Assembly: GCF_008124765.1 (NCBI RefSeq)
Contig: NZ_VNHS01000005.1
Span: 310,001 to 374,000 of the forward strand
Source: Paenibacillus methanolicus
GTDB taxonomy: Bacteria > Bacillota > Bacilli > Paenibacillales > Paenibacillaceae
Reading direction: 5' to 3'
DNA length: 64,000 nucleotides
Under the pieces are notes generated by a model. It saw only the letters and a list, made by a program, of their open reading frames with translations, was not told the DNA's origin and did not search any database. Shown piece after piece: positions 1 through 8,906 of the stretch (the stretch's first letter is position 1; each line of letters opens with the position of its first letter). The position numbers were made by a program, and so were the translations under genes.

Positions 1-1
1 G

Positions 2-673
2 GTAGTGGTTAATCATCGGGAAGAGGAGCAGCGAATTCGGTTGGTCGTGCCGGACGCGGCCGGACGCGCGGTCTTGCGCGGGTACCAATACCGCGAGGAC
101 GAACGAACGGCGGATGCCGCGGGATATCCGGCGCCGGCGTTTCGCATCGAAGACGCGGATCTGGCGGAAGGAATGGAGATGCGCCTTCCGGGACGAAGCG
201 TGCTGCTGCTGACGACGCTGGAAGCCGGCGCCGAGGCAGGGGGCGTTCGGTTCGCCTCATCGCGCAATGTCGCGCGTCATCGTCCGGTTGCCGTCAGCTC
301 CTGCCAGTATTCGAACGAGCAGGGCGGCGAATGCGCGGTGGATGGCAGGCGGGAGACCGCTTGGGTATCGAAGCGCCGGGGCGATCAGTGGCTGGCCGTC
401 GACCTGGAGGCGGAGCGCAGGATCAAGCGAATCAAGCTCTTGTGGGGCGAAGGGCACGCGCGCGCATTCGAACTGGCCGTCTCGACGGACGGCGAACGGT
501 GGACGAAGATATTCGAGCGGACAGATGGGGCGGGCGAGCCGGAGCAGATTTGTCCGGAACCCCTTACCGCGCGGTATATCCGCGTGAATATGACGGAAGC
601 GGGCACGACGCTCGGGTATTCGATCCGCGAGTTGGCGGCGTACGGCGAGCCGCGTGAGGGGGTGTCGCCATGA
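2..673 (+). CDS. C-terminal part of a carbohydrate-active protein with a discoidin (F5/8 type C) domain, truncated by window start
   Basis: The reading frame is open to the first bases of the window, so this is probably the 3' end of a longer gene; a GTG at 5 is in frame but has no visible ribosome binding site. Residues up to about 75 end in a beta-strand pattern (LPGRSVLLLTTL) like the closing beta-sandwich of GH39/GH51-type glycosidases. Residues about 85-215 look like a discoidin carbohydrate-binding domain: an N-terminal ALA-rich start, AVDGRRETAWVS, DQWLAVDLEAERRIKRIKL and ARYIRVNM are typical elements. The stop overlaps the next start by 4 bp (ATGA), which places it in the sugar operon that follows. 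The catalytic part is outside the window, so substrate is unknown. Confidence 0.7.
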   Translation, partial: VVVNHREEEQRIRLVVPDAAGRAVLRGYQYREDERTADAAGYPAPAFRIEDADLAEGMEMRLPGRSVLLLTTLEAGAEAGGVRFASSRNVARHRPVAVSSCQYSNEQGGECAVDGRRETAWVSKRRGDQWLAVDLEAERRIKRIKLLWGEGHARAFELAVSTDGERWTKIFERTDGAGEPEQICPEPLTARYIRVNMTEAGTTLGYSIRELAAYGEPREGVSP

Positions 674-1728
674 GGCTCGGACTTGGACTCGGACAGCGGA
701 TGCTGACGCCGGACAACTTCCGCTTCGCCTGGCAGCTGGGCTGCACCGATATCGTGGCGCATTTGACGGATTACATGGAGCCGGTCATCGATCTGGCGCG
801 GCACGAGGAAATGTATTCGCTGGAATCGATGCTTCGCCTGAAGGCGCAGATGAACGCGGAAGGGCTTGCTTTTCACGCGATCGAGAACTTCTGCCCTGCC
901 CACTGGCACGACGTGCTGCTCGACGGGCCGCGGCGCGGCGAGCAGATAGAACGGCTGAAGACGATCATCCGCAATGCCGGACGCGCGGGCATTCCGGTGT
1001 TCGGCTACAACTTCAGCATCGCCGGCGTCTGGGGGCTGACGAGCGTCGAGGCGGCGCGCGGACGGGCGAGAACGGCGGTGTTCCACGATCCGGCGCAGAC
1101 GCCGATTCCGAACGGGACGGTGTGGAACTTCACGTATGATCCCGTCGCGCCGGAAGGGTTCATCGCCCCGATCTCGGAGGAGCAGCTGTGGGACCGGGTT
1201 GAACGCTTCTTGCGGGAGATCATCCCGGTGGCGGAGGAGGCGGGCGTCGTTATGGCCGCGCACCCGGACGACCCGCCGCTTGCGACCGTTCGCGGGACGG
1301 CCCGGCTGGTCTATAAGCCGGATTATTACCGGCGTCTGCTTGACCTGTATCCGAGCCCGTCGAACAAGCTGGAGTTCTGCATGGGCACGACGGCGGAGAT
1401 GACGGAAGGCAGCGTCTACGAGGCGATTGCCGAATATGGCCGGGACTTCGGATATATTCATTTTCGCAACGTAAGGGGCAAGGTGCCGCATTACGACGAG
1501 GTGTTCCTGGACGAAGGAGACATCGACATGATTCGGGCGCTCCGGTTGTGCAAGCGTTCCGGCTTCGACGGCGTGCTCATTCCCGACCATACGCCGATGA
1601 CGCAATGCGCGGCGCCGTGGCATGCCGGCATGGCGTACGCGCTGGGCTATATGCGGGCGGCGATGACGATGATCGAACGGGAGGAAGCGAACGGGCGGGA
1701 AGGCGCGGAGGAGGCGGTGAACGGATGA
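670..1728 (+). CDS. uxuA: Mannonate dehydratase (UxuA-type)
   Basis: A 352-residue TIM-barrel protein matching the mannonate dehydratase family in length (about 350-360 in Bacillus). Such enzymes dehydrate D-mannonate to 2-keto-3-deoxygluconate in hexuronate catabolism, in the cytoplasm. Visible signatures include FHAIENFCPAHWHDVLLDG, the family hallmark HPDDPP near residue 198, a VFGYNFSIAGVWG strand and a late HFRNVRG segment that carries metal ligands in the family. The ATG overlaps the previous stop (ATGA), and its own stop overlaps the next ATG in the same way, so translation of the three genes is likely coupled. Family assignment is firm; that D-mannonate rather than a related aldonate is the substrate is inferred. 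Confidence 0.85.
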   Translation: MRLGLGLGQRMLTPDNFRFAWQLGCTDIVAHLTDYMEPVIDLARHEEMYSLESMLRLKAQMNAEGLAFHAIENFCPAHWHDVLLDGPRRGEQIERLKTIIRNAGRAGIPVFGYNFSIAGVWGLTSVEAARGRARTAVFHDPAQTPIPNGTVWNFTYDPVAPEGFIAPISEEQLWDRVERFLREIIPVAEEAGVVMAAHPDDPPLATVRGTARLVYKPDYYRRLLDLYPSPSNKLEFCMGTTAEMTEGSVYEAIAEYGRDFGYIHFRNVRGKVPHYDEVFLDEGDIDMIRALRLCKRSGFDGVLIPDHTPMTQCAAPWHAGMAYALGYMRAAMTMIEREEANGREGAEEAVNG

Positions 1729-2555
1729 AAATCGCCGTAACCGGCGGAAGCGGCCGAATCGGCGCTTACGTCGTCGAAGAGCTGCTCGCGCACGGGCACG
1801 AGCCGGTCAATCTGGACCGGCAGTTCCCGCAGAAGCGGCTATGCCGGACGCGAATCGTGGATCTGCTCGAATTGGGCGAAGTATACGGCGCGCTCCAAGG
1901 CGCCGAGGCCGTCATCCACTTGGCGGGCATCAACGCGCCCGGCACGTATCCGAACGAAAAAGTTGTCCAACTTAACGTCATGTCCACCTATAATGTACTT
2001 GAGGCGGCGGCCGGGCTTGGCATCGCCAAGGCTGCAATCGCTTCCAGCGAATCGATCTACGGCTATTGCTACGCGGCGAACCGGTTCGCCCCGTATGCGA
2101 TCCCCGTCGACGAATCGCACCCGCTGCTGCCGCAGGAGGGCTATGGCTTATCCAAGATCGCCAGCGAGCAGACGGCCGCCATGTTCCACCGCCGATGCGG
2201 CATGCAGGTCGTCTCGCTCCGGTTCGGCCACGTGCCGCTGCCGGACGAATACGAATGGCTGGCCCGCCATGAGGGCGCGTCCCGATTCCTATGGAGCTAT
2301 GTGGATGTCCGGGACGCGGCGCGGGCGGCGCGTCTTGCGGTAGAGGCGGACGGGGCAGGCTGCGAGGCGTTGAACATTACGGCGGACGATACTTGTTCGC
2401 CGGTGGACAACGCCGAGCTGCTGCGGCGGTACTACCCGTCCATAACGGACCGTTACGCAGATCTGACCGGTCATGCGGCCTGGTCCGACAACGCGAAGGC
2501 GAAGCGGCTGCTCGGCTGGAAGCCCGAGCACGGCTGGCGGCACAACAGGGGATAA
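1725..2555 (+). CDS. NAD(P)-dependent epimerase/dehydratase (extended SDR)
   Basis: A 276-residue Rossmann-fold protein. The N-terminus MKIAVTGGSGRIGAYV carries the GxxGxxG nucleotide-binding motif, ASSESIYG is the Ser strand and YGLSK is the catalytic YxxxK of extended SDRs. The ATG at 1725 overlaps the uxuA stop by 4 bp; the frame stays open upstream inside uxuA but the signature N-terminus fixes the start here. It is clearly paralogous to the protein at 12882-13730 (shared AVIHLAG-type strand, NVLEAAAGLGI, MFHRR-GMQVVSLR). Related enzymes include uronate dehydrogenases, which would fit uxuA next door, but the sequence alone does not fix the substrate. Confidence 0.8.
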   Translation: MKIAVTGGSGRIGAYVVEELLAHGHEPVNLDRQFPQKRLCRTRIVDLLELGEVYGALQGAEAVIHLAGINAPGTYPNEKVVQLNVMSTYNVLEAAAGLGIAKAAIASSESIYGYCYAANRFAPYAIPVDESHPLLPQEGYGLSKIASEQTAAMFHRRCGMQVVSLRFGHVPLPDEYEWLARHEGASRFLWSYVDVRDAARAARLAVEADGAGCEALNITADDTCSPVDNAELLRRYYPSITDRYADLTGHAAWSDNAKAKRLLGWKPEHGWRHNRG

Positions 2556-2601
2556 CGAATGCGGCAGGGCAGCCCGAGTTTGATGAGAAGGAGAGACGTG
2601 C

Positions 2602-3330
2602 ATGGAGAAATACGCGGTTGTCACCGGCGCGGACCGGGGACTCGGCTTCGCGTTGACGATGGAGCTCGTGAAGGATGGCTACACGGTGTTCGCGGGCCGG
2701 TATTTGACGGATTGGCCGGCGCTTGATGAACTCCCGGAGGAGACGCGGAATCAAGTGATCGTGCTTGAGCTCGACGTCTCGGACGAAGCGAGCGTGCGGG
2801 ATGCAGCCGAGCGGATCGCGGCGCGCACGGATCGGATCGATCTGCTCGTGAACAACGCGGGCATCGCGGGCAACCAAGAAGGGAATATCCACGGCGGCAT
2901 CGATTTCGAACGACTGCAGACGATGTACCGGGTGAACGCGGTCGGGCCGCTGCGGATGGCGGAGGCGCTGACCGGACTGCTCCTCGCGGGCGAACGGAAA
3001 CTCGTCGTGAACATTTCGTCCGAGGCGGGCCAGATTAACCAGACGTGGCGCGAAGGCTGGTACGGCTACTGCATGTCCAAGGCGGCGCTTAACATTCAGT
3101 CCAACATCTTGCATAACGAGCTGCGCAAGCACGGCGGCAAGGTGCTCGTCATCCATCCCGGCTGGATGCGCAGTTACATGGGCGGCAAGCTCAGCGAACA
3201 TGGCGCAATATCCACGGAGGAAGCGGCGACGGGCATTGCCGGCGTCATCGCGGCCTACCTAGACGAGACGGAAGATCGCGCGCATCCGGCGTTCCGGGAC
3301 TACACCGGAGCCGAGATGAGCTGGACCTAA
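2602..3330 (+). CDS. Short-chain dehydrogenase/reductase
   Basis: A 242-residue classical SDR. The cofactor motif TGADRGLG is at residues 8-15, NNAG near 85, the catalytic serine in NISSEAG and YCMSK as YxxxK near 155. An AGGAG-type ribosome binding site lies just before the ATG. It sits 46 bp after the epimerase gene and 19 bp before the ThuA-like gene, in the same sugar operon. SDRs of this length reduce or oxidise alcohols and sugars with NAD(P); a fructuronate-reductase-like role beside uxuA is possible but only inferred. The C-factor-like subgroup is another possibility. Confidence 0.8.
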   Translation: MEKYAVVTGADRGLGFALTMELVKDGYTVFAGRYLTDWPALDELPEETRNQVIVLELDVSDEASVRDAAERIAARTDRIDLLVNNAGIAGNQEGNIHGGIDFERLQTMYRVNAVGPLRMAEALTGLLLAGERKLVVNISSEAGQINQTWREGWYGYCMSKAALNIQSNILHNELRKHGGKVLVIHPGWMRSYMGGKLSEHGAISTEEAATGIAGVIAAYLDETEDRAHPAFRDYTGAEMSWT

Positions 3331-3349
3331 TACGAAGGAGGCGAGAACA

Positions 3350-3991
3350 GTGGCGGAACTTGCAAAAGCTTTGTTGATCGGCGATTTGACGAATCCGAAG
3401 TATCACCCGCTGCAGGCGGCGATGGACGAGGTGCGGAGTATTTTCGAGGGCGAGCTCGAGGTTACGGTTACGGAGGATTACGGGCGACTGCGCGCCCCGG
3501 AACTCGCGCACTTCGAGCTGGTCATCTCTTACTCCGACGCGTGGCAGATCAAGAAGGAGCCCGAGGAAGTCGCCGGACTGCTCGGCTGCGTCAGCGGCGG
3601 AGGCGGACTGCTCGTCATCCACAACGGCATCTCGCTGCAGTGCGACCCGGAGCTGGCGCAGCTGATCGGAGCGAAGTTCACGGGGCATCCGCCGTATACG
3701 GAGCTGAGGTTCCATCCGGCTGCGGACGCGGAAGGGCATCCGATCATGGCAGGCATCGACGGTTTCGTCATGGACGAAGAACCGTACCGGTTCGACATGG
3801 ATCCGATCGGGCAGACGACGCTGCTGCTCGAGTATGAGCACGAAGGCGCGCGCTGGCCCGCGGCGTGGGCGCACGACTTCGGCCTCGGCCGCGTCGTCTA
3901 TCTGATGCCGGGGCATCACAATCCGTCGTTCCGGAGCGAGATGTACCGGCGGTTGATTAAGCAGGCGGGGATGTGGGCGCTTCGGCGGTAG
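3350..3991 (+). CDS. ThuA-like protein (trehalose-utilisation domain, amidotransferase-like fold)
   Basis: A 213-residue protein starting at GTG 3350, preceded by GGAGG at a good distance. It has the ThuA fold pattern: KALLIGDLTNPKYHP at the N-terminus, HFELVISYSDAW, a VSGGGGLLVIHNG turn, an IGAKFTGHPPY segment and VVYLMPGHHNPSF near the C-terminus. ThuA proteins occur in sugar-utilisation operons and ThuA itself takes part in trehalose/maltitol use, but the chemical activity of most members is unsettled. It is the last gene of the operon starting before position 1; no strong terminator is seen directly after it. Confidence 0.75.
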   Translation: MAELAKALLIGDLTNPKYHPLQAAMDEVRSIFEGELEVTVTEDYGRLRAPELAHFELVISYSDAWQIKKEPEEVAGLLGCVSGGGGLLVIHNGISLQCDPELAQLIGAKFTGHPPYTELRFHPAADAEGHPIMAGIDGFVMDEEPYRFDMDPIGQTTLLLEYEHEGARWPAAWAHDFGLGRVVYLMPGHHNPSFRSEMYRRLIKQAGMWALRR

Positions 3992-4672
3992 AAGAGCTGC
4001 CCGACATTCAAAAGTAGCTCTTATTACGCTGCATGGGATGCGTCTACCCCAAACCTCTGGATCCGCCCGCTACATCGGGCATGGAGACTTTGGCACGGGA
4101 GGGCGCGTCTCGTTATCAACATATATAGACGGAATTAGCCATTTCGCCTTGGGCACGAAGTACCACCAAGGGCCTATTTTTCGCGAAAGGTCTTGCCAAT
4201 TTCGAAATTTATGGCAATATAGATACGTAGCGTATCGAACACCACCGCATGACCCCCTATGCAAGATCGGCAGCACCTCCTTATCACACCGAGTTGGTAC
4301 CCGCAAGCAAGTTTTCATTTCTTCTCTCAATCTTTTCTTCTCCCAACCTTTTCTCTTCTCCCGCAATTGTTTTTCTATGGCTTTATTTCTCGTTCCCTCT
4401 CATTACCATTCGCATTGTCCTTACGCTCTGAAAGGAGGTGACGGACGTACGAACGATTGACGACAAGCGTCGCCGTCTCTAGAACGGCTTAACGGATACA
4501 TCCGCGCACGACCGCACATCTCCCCGTTTTGGAAGCATCTGCTCCCTATTCGACAACGCTTGTCCGTCCGTGATCCTCATGGCATCACGCCCTGCGTATG
4601 TCTTTGCTTACCCTGCCGGTTCCACCCATTCCTTTATCCCATGAAAATCAAATCATATCGGAGGTTTTATTC
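3992..4672 (+). other. Gene-free 680-bp region with palindromes and a pyrimidine-rich leader
   Basis: No convincing gene was found; the open frames here do not look coding. The stretch is clearly more AT-rich than its neighbours. It holds a near-palindrome at 4193-4217 (TTGCCA...TGGCAA around TTTCGAAA), a second inverted repeat at 4222-4236 (GATACG TAG CGTATC), a long pyrimidine-rich run at about 4300-4430, and a perfect Shine-Dalgarno-like AAAGGAGGTGA at 4431 with no suitable start behind it. TTGCCA within the palindrome could act as a -35 with an AT-rich -10 near 4217, giving a leader of about 450 nt to the Calx-beta gene. No known riboswitch motif was recognised. Confidence 0.45.
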
Positions 4673-6568
4673 ATGCAAGGTTTATTTGTGCTGAACACGA
4701 GAACGATTGGCCGTAAAATCGGAGCCGCGCTGCTGGCCGCTTCGCTCGCTTTGCCGGGCAGCGTCATCTATGCGGAGGAGGGCGACGATTGGATTCCGGA
4801 TCCGCCGGCTGCGATCTCCTTCGACGCGCCGGTCGTAACGGTCGACGAAGGCGCCGGTTATGCGTACGTCGGCGTGAGCCGAACGGGCGCGGCAAGCTCT
4901 TTGACCGTTGACTACGCGACTTATGGCGGGACGGCGACGGAGGGGACGGATTATTTGGCGGCGAGCGGCCAAATCACCTTCGGGCCGGGCGAGACGTTCG
5001 CGACGATCGAGATTCCGATCACGAACGATATCCAATTCGAGCCGGCCGAATCGTTCAGCGTCGAGCTGTTCAACGTCAGCGACGGCGTAACGTCGATCGA
5101 CCGCGGCACGACGACGGTGACCATCGCGGACAACGATCCCGACGTGCCGTATAATCCGGGCAAATTGGGCTTCGCGACGGCGCTGACCGAGGTTGACGAG
5201 AACCATCCGGACGGAACGGTCTCCCTCACCGTCGCGCGGTCCGAAGGAACGGACGGCTATGTCGCGGTCGATTATCAGATCGACGGCGGCACGGCGGGCA
5301 ACGGAGCCGATTTCGAAGGAACGGGCGGCACGCTGTCGTTCGAGCCGGGCGAGAGCAGCAAGACGATTCAGGTGACCCTGTATGACGACGCGGAGAGCGA
5401 AGGGAACGAATATTTCCACCTGTCCTTGAGCAATCCGACGAACGATGCCACGCTCGCCGAGTCGTCCTTTACGAAGGTGCGCATTCTGGATAACGAGCCG
5501 TGGACGCCCCGCGCCGGCAGCTTCGAAGTGAATCCGACCGCGCCGATGGGCGAAGCGTCCGGCACGCACTATATTAACGTCATTCGCACGGACGGCGCGG
5601 ACGTGGAGGCTGCCATCGACTATACGATCGCCGGCGTCACCGCCGAGGAAGGAAGCGATTTTACCGGATCGAGCGGCACGCTTGTATTCCCGGTGGATGA
5701 GACGCTGCAATATATTCCGCTGCCGATTCTCGACGATGCGCTGTCCGAGGGCAACGAGACGTTGACGATCACGCTGTCCAATCCGACCAGCGGCGCGGTC
5801 ATCGGTACGTACGGCACGAGAACGTATACGATCGAGGACAACGAGCCGCACGAGGAGCAGCACCCGGGCATGTTCATGCTGGGCGCGAGCCAATACGCCG
5901 TGGACGAGAACGGCGGATCTGCGAAGCTGCAGGTGACGCGCATGGACGGAGCTGACGGAGAAGCCACCCTCACGTATTCGATTCTAGGCGGTTCGGCCGC
6001 GGAGAATGCGGATTACGCGGGCAATAGCGGCCAGTTGACGTTCGCGGACGGCGAAACGGAGAAGTTCATCGAGGTCCCGATCGTAGACGATAGCATGCAC
6101 GAGGCGGAGGAGCAGTTTCAAGTCCGGCTGCTCGATGCGACGGGAGGCGCGGTCGTCGGCCCTAACTACTTGAGCGGCGTGACGATCAAGGACAACGACC
6201 CGGCAGGCGTGCTGCAGTTCAGTCCGTTCACGACGACCGTCTATGAAGAGAGCAAGCAAGTGACGATGACGGTCGCCCGAACGGGCGATACGAGCGGCAC
6301 GGCTTCGGTCGCCTATGCGACGAAGGATTATTCGGCGCTGGCCGGCCGGGATTACGCGGCTCAATCCGGCGTGCTGACGTTCGCCCCGGGCGAAACGCAG
6401 AAGAAGATCACGATCACGATGTACGACGACAGCGTCAAAGAATGGTTCGAGTATTTCTCGATCCTGCTGTCGAATCCGGCGGGAGCCGAGCTGGGGACGT
6501 ATTCGACCGGGCTCGTCTACGTCTATGATAATGACAAGTACACGTACCCGACGTGGCCGCGTTACTAA
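4673..6568 (+). CDS. Secreted protein with five Calx-beta repeats
   Basis: Chosen start is ATG 4673, 9 bp after CGGAGG; an in-frame ATG at 4598 lacks a ribosome binding site. The 631-residue product has a signal peptide (basic start, hydrophobic core LLAASLALPGSVIYA, cleavage near residue 36) and then five modules of about 110 residues with the Calx-beta pattern: a VxEG/DENGG start, an ITFGPGET-like strand, EGNEYFHLSLSNP and a closing DND/DNE. The repeats begin roughly at residues 46, 162, 277, 397 and 512. Calx-beta modules bind calcium and often serve adhesion or matrix roles. There is no SLH, LPXTG or membrane anchor, so it is probably released or held by other wall partners. Its function is not known. 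Confidence 0.85.
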   Translation: MQGLFVLNTRTIGRKIGAALLAASLALPGSVIYAEEGDDWIPDPPAAISFDAPVVTVDEGAGYAYVGVSRTGAASSLTVDYATYGGTATEGTDYLAASGQITFGPGETFATIEIPITNDIQFEPAESFSVELFNVSDGVTSIDRGTTTVTIADNDPDVPYNPGKLGFATALTEVDENHPDGTVSLTVARSEGTDGYVAVDYQIDGGTAGNGADFEGTGGTLSFEPGESSKTIQVTLYDDAESEGNEYFHLSLSNPTNDATLAESSFTKVRILDNEPWTPRAGSFEVNPTAPMGEASGTHYINVIRTDGADVEAAIDYTIAGVTAEEGSDFTGSSGTLVFPVDETLQYIPLPILDDALSEGNETLTITLSNPTSGAVIGTYGTRTYTIEDNEPHEEQHPGMFMLGASQYAVDENGGSAKLQVTRMDGADGEATLTYSILGGSAAENADYAGNSGQLTFADGETEKFIEVPIVDDSMHEAEEQFQVRLLDATGGAVVGPNYLSGVTIKDNDPAGVLQFSPFTTTVYEESKQVTMTVARTGDTSGTASVAYATKDYSALAGRDYAAQSGVLTFAPGETQKKITITMYDDSVKEWFEYFSILLSNPAGAELGTYSTGLVYVYDNDKYTYPTWPRY

Positions 6569-6597
6569 TCGAATCGGGAATCTAGCAGAATGACAGG

Positions 6598-6628
6598 AAC
6601 GCCGCTCGATAATCGGGCGGTGTTTCTT
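6598..6628 (+). terminator. Rho-independent terminator of the Calx-beta gene
   Basis: A 12-bp stem (AACGCCGCTCGA with TCGGGCGGTGTT, two G-T pairs), loop TAA, followed by a T-rich tail, 30 bp after the stop codon. Confidence 0.75.
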
Positions 6629-6753
6629 GATGTTCAGGAGCACGGTTGGGGGGGTGCCTAACGGCGTATCGCCAAATATGGTAAAATGAGGATCGAACAA
6701 TCTGCGATTATTCCTTCGTACGAGATACTAGCTTTGATTGGGAGGGTACTCTG

Positions 6754-7980
6754 TTGAGCGAATTCAAACGATCAAAACGCATTGCCGTTGCCGCGCTCGC
6801 CGCCGCGCTGGCAATGCCCGTCCTGGCTTGGGAAGCTCGCGACGCCAACGCCGCGACCGCCGCTTCCTCAGAGGCAACGGGCATTCGCATCACGATGAAC
6901 GGCAGTCTTTTTCAACCCGAGACGCCTGCGCTCGCCATTAACGGTACAATCTATCTGCCGGTGCGGGATACGGGAGAACTTCTTGACACCGTCGTCGACT
7001 GGCACGGTTCGGTCAAGCTCGTCTCGATGACTTATCCGAAGCTAACGGTTCGGCTAGCGCTTGGCTCGGACGAGGCGATCGTGAATGGCAAGCCCCGGAA
7101 GCTGACAACGCCGCTTCGCAGCATCGATGGTCGGATATATGTGCCGATGCGGTTTTTTTCCGAGGCAATGGATGCTGACGTAAGCTGGCAGCCGGCCGAG
7201 CGTACAGTCGCGATTAAGAAGAAGGACGAATACGCGATCGGCGGCGGCACGTGGATTAACCGGGAAACGGGACAGCTCTATATTTCTCGGCCCAGCAATC
7301 AGGCTCCGGTCGAATACGGCCGGCTGGAGACGACCGGGTTCAAAGGGGAGCTTGCGTTATATGGGTACGGACATGACGGGCTGTACCTTTTCGCGGATAC
7401 CTACGGCGAGCCGAAGGAGCGGAAGCATGACGTATATGGCGTGTTCATCCTCAATAAGAAAATCGTCGCCCAGCGCAAGGCTACTTACTCGGGACGGCTG
7501 GAAGAGCGGTTCGGGACATCCTATCAATACCTCGACGAGAACGCGAAGAAGTGGGTTCAAGTGTACCTGTTGTCCGACGGACGAAAAGTCGCGTTTTTCT
7601 CGGCCGACGGCATCGTCATTCGGGAGCATGATCTAACCGCGCTAACCGGCAAGGAAGACAACTACGCGGTACTTGGCGCGGGCGAAGACTTCATCGTCGT
7701 TCGCCCGGAATCGACCGGCTACGTGACGCTGATCAACTTGAAGGATCGCGCGACGGCGGAAATGTACGACAAGCTATTAAAGGACGCGGATTTAGAGCGG
7801 GTGCTCGGCCAAGGCGGGACCATCAGTCGCGATGATATTCAATTTATCGGGGAAGACAGGGGCACGCTGTACTTCGGCTATCGTCGTCCGAACGGGAAGG
7901 GCGGCTATGATTTCGTGCGGCTGAGCTACGTGTTGGCGGCCGGCTTGGTGAATGTAGAGCCGAATGGTCCGTATGGGTAA
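6754..7980 (+). CDS. Secreted protein with copper amine oxidase N-terminal (stalk) domain
   Basis: TTG 6754 follows GGGAGGG at 9 bp and gives a 408-residue protein. A signal peptide spans about residues 1-33 (AVAALAAALAMPVLA, Ala-x-Ala near 32). Residues about 45-150 match the copper-amine-oxidase-like N-terminal domain common in Paenibacillus: ITMNGSLF, ALAINGTIYLPVRDTGELL, AIVNGKPRKL, RSIDGRIYVPMRFFSEAM and a closing VAIKK. The remaining 250 residues, with strand patterns such as DGLYLFADTYGEPKER, are not recognised. The catalytic amine oxidase domain is absent. It probably works at the cell surface; role unknown. Confidence 0.75.
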   Translation: MSEFKRSKRIAVAALAAALAMPVLAWEARDANAATAASSEATGIRITMNGSLFQPETPALAINGTIYLPVRDTGELLDTVVDWHGSVKLVSMTYPKLTVRLALGSDEAIVNGKPRKLTTPLRSIDGRIYVPMRFFSEAMDADVSWQPAERTVAIKKKDEYAIGGGTWINRETGQLYISRPSNQAPVEYGRLETTGFKGELALYGYGHDGLYLFADTYGEPKERKHDVYGVFILNKKIVAQRKATYSGRLEERFGTSYQYLDENAKKWVQVYLLSDGRKVAFFSADGIVIREHDLTALTGKEDNYAVLGAGEDFIVVRPESTGYVTLINLKDRATAEMYDKLLKDADLERVLGQGGTISRDDIQFIGEDRGTLYFGYRRPNGKGGYDFVRLSYVLAAGLVNVEPNGPYG

Positions 7981-8014
7981 GCGGTGAGCGCAAAGATATA
8001 TGGACGGTATCGAC

Positions 8015-8059
8015 AAAAGGATCGCAACCCCCGGCAAGCCGGATCGCGATCCTTTTTTT
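8015..8059. terminator. Bidirectional terminator between convergent genes
   Basis: An 11-bp perfect stem AAAAGGATCGC / GCGATCCTTTT with a T7 run on the plus strand and an A-run before it, so it can stop transcription from both the stalk-domain gene and the TetR gene. Confidence 0.85.
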
Positions 8060-8078
8060 GCGCGTTAAACGCTCAAGC

Positions 8079-8690
8079 CTACTTCCGTCTCGGCCGCGGC
8101 ACGACGGTCCGCGCTCCTGAAGGACGCCAATTAATAATCTTCACGAGCTGATCCTGCATATAGGAAGTGGAATGCGCGAACCCGCTTTCCACCCAATAGA
8201 GGACGAGGCCGAGCAGCGCGTGAATGGAATAGATCGCGAGCAGCTCGCGGTCCGCTCCCTCCACTTCGTAGATCAGCTCCTCCTGCGTAATCCGCTTGAG
8301 CGCGGAGAACAGGCGCTCTCGTAGCAGCGGCAGAACGTCGCTCTTCATCAGCGTCGTATACACGTCGGCATGCTCGCTGAAGTGCTCGAAGATCGTGACG
8401 GAATTGGCCGACAGCTCGTAAATGTTGAACACTTGCACGTTCTCGTACGGCGCGCGGAAAGATTGGAGCAGCTTCTCGATCAGCTCGTCCAGCACGTCGT
8501 CGAGCAGCGCTTCCTTGCTCTCGTAGTTGGCGTAGAACGTGCCGCGGTTGTAGTCGGCCAGCTGCACGATCTCGGTGATGGAGATCGCGGTGAACGGCTT
8601 CTCCGCCATGAGCGCGAGCAGCGCTTCCCGCAAGGCGGCGCGGCTGCGGAGTATCCGCCTGTCGGTTTTCTTCGTGTCGGACATGCCCAT
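8079..8690 (-). CDS. TetR/AcrR family transcriptional repressor
   Basis: A 203-residue protein with a TetR HTH at about residues 12-60: AALREALLALMAEKPFTAISITEIV followed by the recognition helix YNRGTFYANYESKEALL. The rest is an all-helical ligand-binding half of the TetR_C type. The minus-strand ATG at 8690 is preceded by GAGGGA. It is divergent from an SDR gene starting 216 bp away, and operator-like repeats lie just downstream of the SDR promoter, so it probably represses that SDR gene and itself. The effector is unknown. Confidence 0.9.
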   Translation of the reverse strand: MGMSDTKKTDRRILRSRAALREALLALMAEKPFTAISITEIVQLADYNRGTFYANYESKEALLDDVLDELIEKLLQSFRAPYENVQVFNIYELSANSVTIFEHFSEHADVYTTLMKSDVLPLLRERLFSALKRITQEELIYEVEGADRELLAIYSIHALLGLVLYWVESGFAHSTSYMQDQLVKIINWRPSGARTVVPRPRRK

Positions 8691-8764
8691 CCATTCCCTC
8701 TTCGCGTTATTGAACAGTTTCGCGCGATTTGTCCGTTAACGGGCAAATCAGCCGATTTTACTGA

Positions 8765-8828
8765 TTGTAACCCCTTCCAATCGTCTATTATACTCGGTTT
8801 AACAGCTGTTCTCTACTGTACAGTTGTT
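8765..8828 (+). promoter_or_regulatory. Promoter of the SDR gene with TetR-operator-like repeats
   Basis: A plausible sigma-A promoter: TTGTAA at 8765-8770, 18-bp spacer, TATACT at 8789-8794. Directly downstream, over the expected start point, lie the palindrome AACAGCTGTT (8801-8810) and CTGTACAG (8816-8823) leading into CAGTTGTT (8821-8828), which repeats CAGCTGTT of the first site at a 19-bp offset. This is a good arrangement for repression by the adjacent TetR protein. Confidence 0.55.
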
Positions 8829-8906
8829 GGTTTACTCGTTTAGACGGCATCGACTCGCGCGTGATGCCGAATCCTATACATCATCCCATTCAGGAGGTCA
8901 TTCAAC

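Noticed and set aside
385..1623. 412-residue minus-strand open frame across the discoidin and uxuA genes
   Set aside because: It is antisense to the recognised uxuA gene and is extremely Arg/His-rich.
4038..4460. 140-residue open frame on the plus strand and a 98-residue frame on the minus strand in the 4.0-4.6 kb gap
   Set aside because: Amino-acid composition is unlike real proteins of the window, ribosome binding sites are missing, and no family pattern is visible.
4431..4485. Leader peptide or riboswitch after the AAAGGAGGTGA at 4431
   Set aside because: No start codon lies at a usable distance and no known aptamer core could be found; listed only as part of the gene-free region.
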